The translations under genes were made by a program, and so were the position numbers. Shown here one piece after another: positions 46,648-53,669 of a stretch of DNA of 64,000 nt (position 1 is its first letter; every line of letters begins with the position of its first letter). The notes beneath the pieces are model-generated. The model ran no database searches. It had not been told where the DNA came from and saw only the letters and a program-made list of their open reading frames with translations. The DNA is from DUML01 sp050949905 (GTDB lineage Bacteria > Bacillota > Desulfitobacteriia > Desulfitobacteriales > Syntrophobotulaceae). Where the stretch lies: assembly GCA_050949905.1 (NCBI GenBank), contig JBMNGP010000005.1, positions 62,001-126,000 on the forward strand. The letters run 5' to 3'.

Positions 46648-47127
46648 ATGAAAATACCAACTGTTCTAAAGCATAAACCGGTGATCGTTTCCGAAAATTA
46701 TGAGAATGTTGACGGCCGGTATGCCTATAATTCAGACGCCAAAGGGCTTTCTTTAGGTCTCGCTCAGTGGAATGATCGGGGGAAAGTAGAAATCTCAGCT
46801 AAAGTATGGAGATATACAGGGGAAAAATGGTCCAGGCAATCGGAAGAACTGCCGCTGCACAGGGTGATTGATTTGGCAATTCTTGTTTGCCGCGCTAAAC
46901 TGCACTTCCGGGAAGCCTATCGCTATGACAAATTATATGATCCGACCAATCCCGTAATTGACAGAGTGGGCCTGCAAGGTGATGCTATGACGGTAGCTGT
47001 TTGTACAGATAATGAAAAGATTGATGAAGATATTAAACTCTTTGATCAGGTGCTTAGGCAGGATGACGAGTTAATCGGGGAACGTTTAAGTACTTTGTCC
47101 AGAATCCTAAAAGAGATGGGTTATTAA
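46648..47127 (+). CDS. DUF6530-like protein
   Basis: 159 residues. The sequence fits a small family of Clostridia/Bacilli proteins of unknown function (recognised as DUF6530 from memory). Conserved-looking segments are YAYNSDAKGLSLGLAQWND and LHRVIDLAILVCRAKLHF, ending with LSRILKEMGY. No signal or membrane segments. AGGAGGA precedes the ATG. It is transcribed from the promoter at 46523-46551. Confidence 0.7.
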   Translation: MKIPTVLKHKPVIVSENYENVDGRYAYNSDAKGLSLGLAQWNDRGKVEISAKVWRYTGEKWSRQSEELPLHRVIDLAILVCRAKLHFREAYRYDKLYDPTNPVIDRVGLQGDAMTVAVCTDNEKIDEDIKLFDQVLRQDDELIGERLSTLSRILKEMGY

Positions 47128-47271
47128 CTAGGGTAAAATATTTTATTTTAGTAAGGCTGCGGATTGATTATTATTTTGCCGCCATGACACCGAATGAAAC
47201 AAAGTATTGAGTATTGGGCGGAAAAATGGACTAAATAGGTTTCAAAAAGGAACAAATAGAAGGTGACAAAT

Positions 47272-47646
47272 ATGGATAGGAAGAAAGAATTAAAAGAGCT
47301 GTATAAGCAGATGAAACCGCCAATGGGCGTCTACGTAATTCGCTCTGATTTCAGCAAGAAGTGTTTTCTAGAAGCAACGAATAACTTGAAGGCCAGATTT
47401 AACAGTACTAAAGTTAAACTGGAAAACAATTTTCATCCTAACAGGGAACTGCAGAAAGATTGGAATGAACATGGGGAAGAAAGCTTTACCTTTGAGATCC
47501 TGGAGGAACTGGAATATGATAAGGATGAGACGATAACGGACTATAGCGATGATTTAGCCTTGCTGCAAATGGAATGGGAAGAAAAACTAGTTGCTGCAGG
47601 ATATGAATTCTATAAAAAGTCTCTAAACCTTACAACCTTTCGCTAA
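47272..47646 (+). CDS. GIY-YIG-like family protein with degenerate second motif
   Basis: 124 residues from the ATG at 47272 (AGAAGGTG upstream). The GIY strand is present as MGVYVIRSDFSKK and the conserved Arg in NNLKARFNSTK. The YIG triplet is replaced by CFLEAT. The rest (FHPNRELQKDWNEHGEESFT) matches a small GIY-YIG family known from spore-formers. Nuclease activity is doubtful because the second Tyr/Gly pair is lost. Function unknown. Confidence 0.65.
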   Translation: MDRKKELKELYKQMKPPMGVYVIRSDFSKKCFLEATNNLKARFNSTKVKLENNFHPNRELQKDWNEHGEESFTFEILEELEYDKDETITDYSDDLALLQMEWEEKLVAAGYEFYKKSLNLTTFR

Positions 47647-47651
47647 TCTGA

Positions 47652-47807
47652 AGGGCTATCTATGACTGCCTAATCCCAGAAGTCAGCCAGCAAACAGATA
47701 AATCTAAGCAGGGTAAGTCTTTCTCAGCTTACTTAGTCTGGGAAGATAAGCTAAATGGCAAGCTTAAATTTGAATTTGTAAGGGAAAAAAAGTGGGTTAA
47801 GAAATAG
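47652..47807 (+). pseudogene. Fragment of an unidentified gene
   Basis: A start-less open stretch of 51 codons encodes SAYLVWEDKLNGKLKFEFVR followed by EKKWVKK and a stop. The composition is protein-like, but there is no start codon, no ribosome site, and a stop just upstream. It is probably the 3' end of a lost gene. No family was recognised. Confidence 0.35.
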
Positions 47808-47842
47808 AAATCTTGACCCGCTCATATTTTTTACATAGTACC

Positions 47843-47871
47843 TTGACAGAAATAGTAATATGGAATAAAAT
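47843..47871 (+). promoter_or_regulatory. Consensus promoter of the PadR operon
   Basis: TTGACA (47843-47848), a 17-base spacer, TAAAAT (47866-47871). The predicted start point is only about 15 bases from the PadR start, so the ribosome site GGGAGGTG lies at the 5' end of the message. Confidence 0.8.
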
Positions 47872-47893
47872 ATATTGCGGGAGGTGAAGAACT

Positions 47894-48310
47894 ATGCAAA
47901 CCACTATCTCCACAGATCTGATCCGGGGGCATACCGATACCATTATCCTTAACGTCCTTCGCCAAGGCGATAGTTATGGTTACGGGATCTATAAAAGCAT
48001 TATTGAATTGAGCAATAATGAATATGAATTAAAAGAGGCGACATTATACACAGCTTTTCGCCGCTTGGAAAAAGAAGGATGTATCCTTTCCTATTGGGGA
48101 GATGAAACTCAAGGAGGCCGGCGCAAATATTACCGGATTACCGATAAAGGTCGAGAAACCTACGAGCAGAATAAAAAGGATTGGCTTTTTGCTAAAGTAG
48201 TTTTGGATAAATTGCTCACGAGCGAATTATTAAGAAAGGAATCGATCAGCGCTGAATTAGCGAGGAACAACTCAGGAAAAGGGGGTATTGTTGATGAGCA
48301 AAATCAATAA
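47894..48310 (+). CDS. PadR family transcriptional regulator
   Basis: 138 residues. A winged-helix domain of PadR type: TIILNVLRQGDSYGYGIYKSI, LKEATLYTAFRRLEKEGCI then GGRRKYYRITDKG. A short C-terminal helix pair follows. PadR proteins repress neighbouring genes, most often small membrane or permease-like partners. Here the next gene overlaps by 17 bases and encodes such a partner, now apparently frameshifted. Confidence 0.9.
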   Translation: MQTTISTDLIRGHTDTIILNVLRQGDSYGYGIYKSIIELSNNEYELKEATLYTAFRRLEKEGCILSYWGDETQGGRRKYYRITDKGRETYEQNKKDWLFAKVVLDKLLTSELLRKESISAELARNNSGKGGIVDEQNQ

Positions 48311-48956
48311 CCAACTGAATGAAAAAGTGAAATCTTATGTAGATAAGCTATTTTCCGGGGTTGGAGCAAGTCAACAATTGTATGAACTTAAAGAAGAGAT
48401 TGCTATTAACCTTAAGGATAAGACTCTGGATTATATAGCTCGGGGTATGGATGAGCGGCAGGCTTTTCAAGAGGCTGTTATATCCATGGGAGATTTAAGC
48501 GGCTTGGTAGCCGATATGCGTTTGCTGGGGCAGGATAAAGCTCGGCAAGCTGTTTACTCGACAATGACTGCCAGGATTTCTTTAGCAGGGATAATCCTGG
48601 GGGTACTGATAACGTTATTTGGGATCTTAACAATCGCCATGCTTTATTTTATGGAACTGCCCGGAGTGGCTGTAGCCGGGAGCGGGATATTCATTGTAGT
48701 CGGCGGAGCTTTAATAACCTATAGCCTCTTAACCAGAGAAACCGCTCAGAAATATGCGATGAATAAAATCCGGCCGCACTTTATGCGCTAGCCATCGGGC
48801 TAATTCTTTTTGGAATGAATTCGGCATTTATTTCCCGTTATGCAACCGGGGAGATGTTCATTGCCATTGGCTCTTTAATGGTTTTCCTTATTAGGCGGTA
48901 TCGGTTTGTTCCTCTTCCTTATTCTTACCGGGAGCGACAGGCGAAAAGAATACTAA
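48294..48956 (+). pseudogene. Permease-prefix-type membrane protein with two compensating frameshifts
   Basis: Starts at ATG 48294 (GGGGG ribosome site at 48281-48285), just inside the end of the PadR gene. Residues 1-70 are a soluble helical prefix domain and two spans follow. The frame stops at 48791. The next frame carries ALAIGLILFGMNSAFISRYA and GEMFIAIGSLMVF. After about 48890 the original frame resumes with LLGGIGLFLFLILTGSDRR and a stop at 48956. The three pieces together make a normal four-span protein of about 220 residues. It is either a decaying gene or carries two sequencing indels; a programmed shift is less likely. Confidence 0.7.
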
Positions 48957-49322
48957 ATTATTACGCACAGAAAAAACTGTCTTCTCTGTGGAAAATGTGC
49001 TTCCGTTTGTCAAAGCAAGAATATCCTGTACGGAAGAGCGCTTGCTTGAATCGCAGTAATACCCATGTTAAAATAAATTATAAATCTGAGCAAAATCTAA
49101 ACGTTTTGGCTCATGTCTTAGAGGTTAAGATGAAGCATGTGTTTTTAACTAACAACTAATTAAATAGAGCTTAAAAGTGCATTGCAGTTCATATAGCTTA
49201 AATGGACGTATTGTATTATGAGCCATTGTTTACTTAATGCCTATCGGAAGCGCATTTTTGAGTTAAGTTAAAAACACAAGCAGGCTATGTTAAAGTGTCA
49301 AAAAGGAGTTTACCTAAGCATT

Positions 49323-49400
49323 ATGGTTGACATTTCTCATGAACCTAAGCTTTTGCAGGATGGGCAATGTCAGTATCGGATAGAAAAAGAGCTTGATTGA
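49323..49400 (+). CDS. Possible leader peptide of the ABC-F gene
   Basis: A 25-codon ORF starting VDISHEPKLLQDGQ and ending KELD. AAGGAG lies about 14 bases upstream, a rather long spacing. The stop is 6 bases before the stem of a strong terminator (49407-49446), and the ABC-F gene follows about 180 bases later. The arrangement resembles leader-peptide attenuators of ribosome-protection genes. The rest of the 49160-49620 gap shows nothing else. Confidence 0.4.
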   Translation: MVDISHEPKLLQDGQCQYRIEKELD

Positions 49401-49406
49401 AAATGG

Positions 49407-49446
49407 CTGTAATAAACACCTGGGTGTGTTTATTGCAGTTTTTTTA
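49407..49446 (+). terminator. Terminator/attenuator upstream of ABC-F
   Basis: CTGTAATAAACAC (49407-49419) pairs with GTGTTTATTGCAG (49426-49438), one wobble, with a seven-T run. No full gene ends just before it, so it is better explained as an attenuator for the gene at 49621. Confidence 0.8.
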
Positions 49447-49620
49447 TTCTAATCACTATTCTATTTCCACACAATTTTTTTCACTATTTTTTTGTTTCTT
49501 GCTTCTTTCTTTTTTGTTTCCTTAGAGTTACAAATAAGATTTTTTGTAGCTTAGAAGTGAACGTTTTCAGGAGTCACAAGATATTCAAGCAAAAGAGTAT
49601 TGAGATAGGAGGTTATTTCT

Positions 49621-51420
49621 ATGGCCTTACATTTTGAAAATATTAGTAAAGTTTTTAACGGCAAAGCTGTTTTGCAAAATATTTCGGGGCAAATTGACCG
49701 GGGAGAAAAAATTGGCCTGATTGGGGTAAACGGCGTGGGAAAAACAACCCTAGTTAAGATTTTAGCGGGGTTGGAAAAAAGCGATCAGGGCAGTATCAGG
49801 TGCACAAATGCGGCCTTAAGAATTCTCTATCTTGAGCAGTATCCGGCCTTTACCGCAGGTCTTTCTGTTTACGATGAGCTGCTGAAAACTCTTCTGGCCG
49901 CGGAGAGTGGGCAGGCATTCAGACTCGATGCAAACTCGGCTATGGCCAAAGCACTAAATTCGGCTGTCGAAAAAGCCTTAAATACAGTTGGACTGGGGAA
50001 GGAAGTATGGACTCAACCGGCTCAAGATTTAAGCGGGGGAGAAAAAACAAAGCTGATGCTTTGCCGAGTATTGGTCAGTGATTATGATTTGCTTATTTTG
50101 GATGAACCTACTAATCATTTGGATCTGGAAAGCAGCCAATGGCTGGAAGATTATCTGAGTAAGCTAAATAAAACTCTGGTGGTAATCTCGCATGACCGCT
50201 TTTTTTTAGATGTAGTTGCTAATAAAATCTGGGAACTGACCCCTAAGGGTTTGCAAGGTTATGTAGGGAATTACAGTGCCTATAAAGTCCAAAAAGAAAA
50301 TGAAATCAAAAACTTGACCAAGGAATATAGCAAACAACAATCTAAAATTCAAAGTTTGGAAAATATGATTGCGCAAAGGCACAATTGGTATGCCAGGGCG
50401 CATAAAGCCGCAGGGCAGAATGATTTCTACCGGGCCAAGGCTAAAAAGCATGCCGGTGTCTTAAAAGCCAAGGAAAGAGAGCTGGAGAGGCTCAAGAGTA
50501 ATCAAATGGATAAGCCCGAAAAGGGCCTGTCTCCTGCTTTTGAAATCATTAATAAGAACATTGAACTAAAAAAGTTACCGCCCGTACTGGTTAGAATTGA
50601 GAATCTCACAAAAGCCTTTGGTTCCAAAGAGATTTTGCGGGATGTATCCCTGCAAATAAGGCGTGAGGATAAAATTGCCTTGCTGGGAGCGAATGGCACA
50701 GGCAAGACGACCCTCTTGCAAATTATTATTGGTCTTGACCGGGAATATGAGGGTTCTTTAGCTATTAATCCCCAGGTTAGGATCGGGTATTTCGCTCAGG
50801 AACTAAGTACCCTGAACTATAACGCTACTATCTTGGAGGATGTCTTAAACGTAGGAGTAAAGGTTAATGAGGCAAGGTTGCTTTTGGCGTCTCTACTGTT
50901 CAAAGGAGATGAAGTTTATAAGAGTATTAGCCGGTTAAGTATGGGAGAACGCTGCCGGGTGGCTTTTGCGAAGTTGATCTTAGCGGGAGCGAATTTGCTT
51001 GTTCTAGACGAACCGACTAACTATATGGATATTATTTCTAAAGAGAAAATTGAAGAAGTTTTGGAAGAATTTCAGGGAAGCGTAATTTTTGTTTCTCATG
51101 ATCGTTATTTTACGCAAAGAATAGCCAATAAAATTTATCTGATTAAAAACAAAGCTGTTCAATGCTATGAAGGAAATTATGCTTACTATTTAACCAAGAG
51201 TCAAGAAGAAAGGGGAGCTGCGGCACAGGATGATGATTCTCCAATAATCAGAGATAAAATCAGCCGGCTGGAGGTAGAATTGGCCTTATTAAGCAGTAAA
51301 CTGGCCGAGCCTTTAGATGAAGAAGCCAGAGCCTTCCTAAATGCTGAGTTTTTACGGGTAGCCCGGGAAATAAACAACTATAAGGAAGCACTTCAGAAAT
51401 TGCAGCTCCGTAATTGTTAA
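49621..51420 (+). CDS. ABC-F family ATPase, possible ribosomal protection protein
   Basis: 599 residues with two ABC domains and no membrane spans. Domain 1: GVNGVGKTT, LSGGEKTKL, LILDEPTNHLD. Linker about 215-305 (QRHNWYARAHKAAGQNDFYR), the P-site tRNA interaction motif. Domain 2: GANGTGKTT, a variant signature LSMGERCRV and LLVLDEPTNYMD. The LSMGER signature and linker type resemble the VmlR/Lsa/Vga group that displaces antibiotics from the ribosome. A general translation factor of the Uup/EttA type is the alternative. AGGAGG precedes the ATG. The short ORF and terminator upstream suggest regulation by ribosome stalling. Confidence 0.88.
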   Translation: MALHFENISKVFNGKAVLQNISGQIDRGEKIGLIGVNGVGKTTLVKILAGLEKSDQGSIRCTNAALRILYLEQYPAFTAGLSVYDELLKTLLAAESGQAFRLDANSAMAKALNSAVEKALNTVGLGKEVWTQPAQDLSGGEKTKLMLCRVLVSDYDLLILDEPTNHLDLESSQWLEDYLSKLNKTLVVISHDRFFLDVVANKIWELTPKGLQGYVGNYSAYKVQKENEIKNLTKEYSKQQSKIQSLENMIAQRHNWYARAHKAAGQNDFYRAKAKKHAGVLKAKERELERLKSNQMDKPEKGLSPAFEIINKNIELKKLPPVLVRIENLTKAFGSKEILRDVSLQIRREDKIALLGANGTGKTTLLQIIIGLDREYEGSLAINPQVRIGYFAQELSTLNYNATILEDVLNVGVKVNEARLLLASLLFKGDEVYKSISRLSMGERCRVAFAKLILAGANLLVLDEPTNYMDIISKEKIEEVLEEFQGSVIFVSHDRYFTQRIANKIYLIKNKAVQCYEGNYAYYLTKSQEERGAAAQDDDSPIIRDKISRLEVELALLSSKLAEPLDEEARAFLNAEFLRVAREINNYKEALQKLQLRNC

Positions 51421-51578
51421 TAAAAAGAATTGGAATAAGCGAAGCGATTTAAGTGTTTTAGGTACTTGAAATACAAATTTATAGGATTTCGAGCAGGAAT
51501 TCGGAAAAATAGATAGAATACTATTTTACAAAAAATATATATTTATAGATATTATAAATAACTTAAGGAGTGAGTAAA

Positions 51579-51995
51579 ATGTTGGAGTGGAAAGAGGAGT
51601 ATGCCATAGGTGTGGAATTGATTGACGAGCAGCACCAGAGACTTTTCCAGATTGGCAATAGGATCTATGAACTTTTGGAGAATTACATCTTAGACGATAA
51701 GTACGATAAAATTGTGGTTATTCTCAAGGAATTAAGGGAATATACCAAGTATCACTTTGCCAGTGAGGAGCAGTATATGCTGCAAATTAGGTATCCCAAG
51801 TACTTCAGTCAAAAAGTAGAGCATGATGATTTTATTGCTAAAATTGAAGAAGCGGAGCTTGAGGATATCGATGAAAACCAAGATAAATATATCCGGGATT
51901 TACTGCTTTTTGTATTTAATTGGATTTTGGAACACATTATTAAGAAAGATAAACTCATAGCTTCTTCTTCCCAAACCTCCGGCACCTCGGGTTAA
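51579..51995 (+). CDS. Bacteriohemerythrin
   Basis: 138 residues from the ATG at 51579 (AAGGAG upstream). The diiron ligands are in LIDEQHQRLF, YHFASEEQYM (H-x3-E), VEHDDF and ILEHIIKKD. This is the four-helix hemerythrin fold, which binds O2 reversibly and in anaerobes is thought to sense or deliver O2. A terminator follows. Confidence 0.92.
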   Translation: MLEWKEEYAIGVELIDEQHQRLFQIGNRIYELLENYILDDKYDKIVVILKELREYTKYHFASEEQYMLQIRYPKYFSQKVEHDDFIAKIEEAELEDIDENQDKYIRDLLLFVFNWILEHIIKKDKLIASSSQTSGTSG

Positions 51996-52029
51996 TTAAT
52001 TTGTATATATAAAGCAGAGAGAGAATAAA

Positions 52030-52061
52030 AGGGCTGCCTTAAAGTAAGGAAGCTCTTTTTT
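52030..52061 (+). terminator. Terminator of the hemerythrin gene
   Basis: AGGGCTGCCTTA pairs with TAAGGAAGCTCT (wobbles/mismatches at two positions), followed by a T-run to 52061. Confidence 0.65.
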
Positions 52062-52067
52062 CCTGTC

Positions 52068-52362
52068 AATGAATACTGGCAAAAAGCAGGGGGAATACTG
52101 GCATCAAAATCCGGTTTAAGTTTCTTTGCTATCTATCAGAGGTAATGTTATTGCTTACACCGATTTGCTAACCGGACATATTAATAAAGAAGACCAAGCT
52201 TGTTATTTTTTTGAAGCTAAACCAGGCTATTCATCTTAAGCCGGAAAATTTTGAAAAAAGAAATAAGTATACTACAATGAAGCAGAGCTGGAAAAAGAGT
52301 TGGAATTGCCCAGTAGAATGTTGAGTTTAGGGTTGCTGCTTAATCTAGAGTGTAAATTTTAG
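52068..52362 (+). pseudogene. Decayed gene with at least three frameshifts
   Basis: Consecutive protein-like pieces occur in changing frames. From 52068: NEYWQKAGGILASKSGLSFF; from 52141: GNVIAYTDLLTGHINKEDQA then CYFFEAKPG; from 52232: HLKPENFEKRNK; from 52267: VYYNEAELEKELELPSRM, with a stop at 52360-52362 that overlaps the ribosome site of the next gene. Each piece runs into a stop in its own frame. A single ~95-residue protein is the obvious ancestor. No family was recognised. The loss seems recent because little sequence is missing. Confidence 0.6.
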
Positions 52363-52374
52363 GAGGAGGATTTA

Positions 52375-53199
52375 ATGCCGGATAATAGTAATAGACTTGA
52401 ACCCGAAAAGCTAGCGGAATTGGCAAACATCTTACAGGATGTCAAAGTCTGGGTGAGAGAAGTTGGCAAAATCCAGAAGGAGAACTTGGGGAAAGAAAAT
52501 CTCTTGGTTGAAACTAAATCTTCCGAAGTGGATTTGGTTACGGAGATTGATAAGCTTTCCGAAGAATACTTTCTTAAAGCTATCAGTGCGAAATATCCCG
52601 GCCACAGTATTCTTTCCGAGGAAGCAGGCGAAAATGAGCATACCGGGTCGGCTTACAGGTGGATTATCGATCCCATTGACGGTACGACCAATTATGCCCA
52701 AGGACTGCCGATATTCGCAATTTCCGTAGCACTTCAGTATCAGGAGGAAACGGTCTTAGGAGTAATCTATATCCCTATGCTTGATTTGCTCTTTGAAGCT
52801 ATCAAAGGTCAAAAAGCTTTTGTTAATGGCAAAAAAATCTCGGTTGGCGCTAAAACTAATTTGAGAGAATGCCTGCTCTCCACCGGATTTCCTTATGATC
52901 AGGCGCGTAACCCGGATAACAATACTAATTATTTTACTCACTTTGTACCTTTGGCCAGAGGAATCAGGAGGTTGGGTTCAGCGGCTTACGATCTGGCTAA
53001 TGTTGCAGCGGGAATTCTGGATGGCCATTGGGAATTGAATTTAAATTTATGGGATGTGGCAGCGGGATTTCTCTTAGTAGAAGAGGCAGGAGGGAAAATT
53101 ATTCCTTTGGAAAACAAAAGGGGAGTCTCCTTTGTGGCTGGCAATCAGGCTGTTGCAGATATGGTTTACCAGGAAATAAGATCATTGGATAAAAAATAA
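52375..53199 (+). CDS. Inositol monophosphatase family protein
   Basis: 274 residues. The Li+-sensitive phosphatase motifs are ILSEEAGE (metal Glu), WIIDPIDGTTNYAQGLP (Asp ligands) and LNLWDVAAGFLLVEEAGG (third metal Asp). The substrate may be inositol-1-phosphate, fructose-1,6-bisphosphate or 3'-phosphoadenosine phosphate. AGGAGGAGG precedes the ATG. The next gene is convergent, with a terminator between. Confidence 0.92.
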   Translation: MPDNSNRLEPEKLAELANILQDVKVWVREVGKIQKENLGKENLLVETKSSEVDLVTEIDKLSEEYFLKAISAKYPGHSILSEEAGENEHTGSAYRWIIDPIDGTTNYAQGLPIFAISVALQYQEETVLGVIYIPMLDLLFEAIKGQKAFVNGKKISVGAKTNLRECLLSTGFPYDQARNPDNNTNYFTHFVPLARGIRRLGSAAYDLANVAAGILDGHWELNLNLWDVAAGFLLVEEAGGKIIPLENKRGVSFVAGNQAVADMVYQEIRSLDKK

Positions 53200-53262
53200 A
53201 TGGATAGCGAGCAGATTGTGCATTAACGAAACTAAAGAAATGGATCTTAAAGATAATGAAAT

Positions 53263-53286
53263 AAAAAAGGCCCTGAGGCCTTTTTT
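53263..53286. terminator. Bidirectional terminator
   Basis: AAAAAAGGCC (53263-53272) and GGCCTTTTTT (53277-53286) form a perfect stem flanked by A and T runs. It ends the inositol monophosphatase gene on the plus strand and lies right at the stop of the selenoprotein candidate on the minus strand. Confidence 0.88.
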
Positions 53287-53572
53287 ATAGTAATACTCCT
53301 TTAATATTAAAAGATGGACCGAAAAGAGGAAGATTAGATTTTAATTCTATTTCCACGCTATCCGAAACTGAGAGTTCTTTATCTATAAATATTGTGACAC
53401 CTTGGTGCTCATATTTATTATAGTCTTTTGTTGTTTCGGGTTTAGAACTGACCTCTGACCAGAGGCGTTTGGTATAACCCGCTCAGGTCTGGCACATTAA
53501 GCACTTAATAATTAAATTACTGCCTTTCTTGCGGATAATTTCCAGGGTTTTCTCATTAATCTTAAACTTCAA
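53285..53572 (-). CDS. Candidate selenoprotein with in-frame TGA at codon 30
   Basis: 95 codons if the TGA at 53483-53485 is read as selenocysteine. The upstream part MKFKINEKTLEIIRKKGSNL ends in KCLMCQT-U, a C-x2-C-x2-U motif. The downstream part continues AGYTKRLWSEV, then YEHQGVTIFIDKELS and a hydrophobic C-terminus (PSFNIKGVLL), with no further stop for 65 codons. About 22 bases after the TGA is a hairpin CCTCT-GGTC-AGAGG whose loop matches the bacterial SECIS GGUC. The start is a TTG at 53572 with GGAGGTGA 5 bases upstream. It resembles small HesB-like/CC-Se-type selenoproteins. It has its own promoter and operator. Confidence 0.7.
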
Positions 53573-53585
53573 ACATCTCACCTCC

Positions 53586-53602
53586 ATACCCCCAATGGGT
53601 AT
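53586..53602. promoter_or_regulatory. CsoR/CstR-type operator palindrome
   Basis: ATACCCCCAATGGGTAT: a GC-rich centre bounded by ATAC/GTAT half-sites, as bound by the CsoR (copper), RcnR and CstR (persulfide) repressor family. It sits between the -10 box and the TTG start of the selenoprotein candidate, in a position to block transcription. The regulator gene is not in the window. Confidence 0.55.
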
Positions 53603-53606
53603 ATTT

Positions 53607-53635
53607 ATTATACTATTATTTACTGCCGGAATCAA
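53607..53635 (-). promoter_or_regulatory. Consensus promoter of the selenoprotein candidate
   Basis: On the minus strand TTGATT (53630-53635), a 17-base spacer, TATAAT (53607-53612), then the palindrome and GGAGGTGA. This shows that the reading frame below has its own control region. Confidence 0.78.
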
Positions 53636-53669
53636 GGAGATTAAGGAAATTAGTTGAATTGCTTTTGGT

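Noticed and set aside
48957..49159. Extended open frame after the PadR partner as an extra protein domain
   Set aside because: The frame there is the shifted one; once the original frame is restored the protein ends at 48956, and the remaining residues look random and basic.
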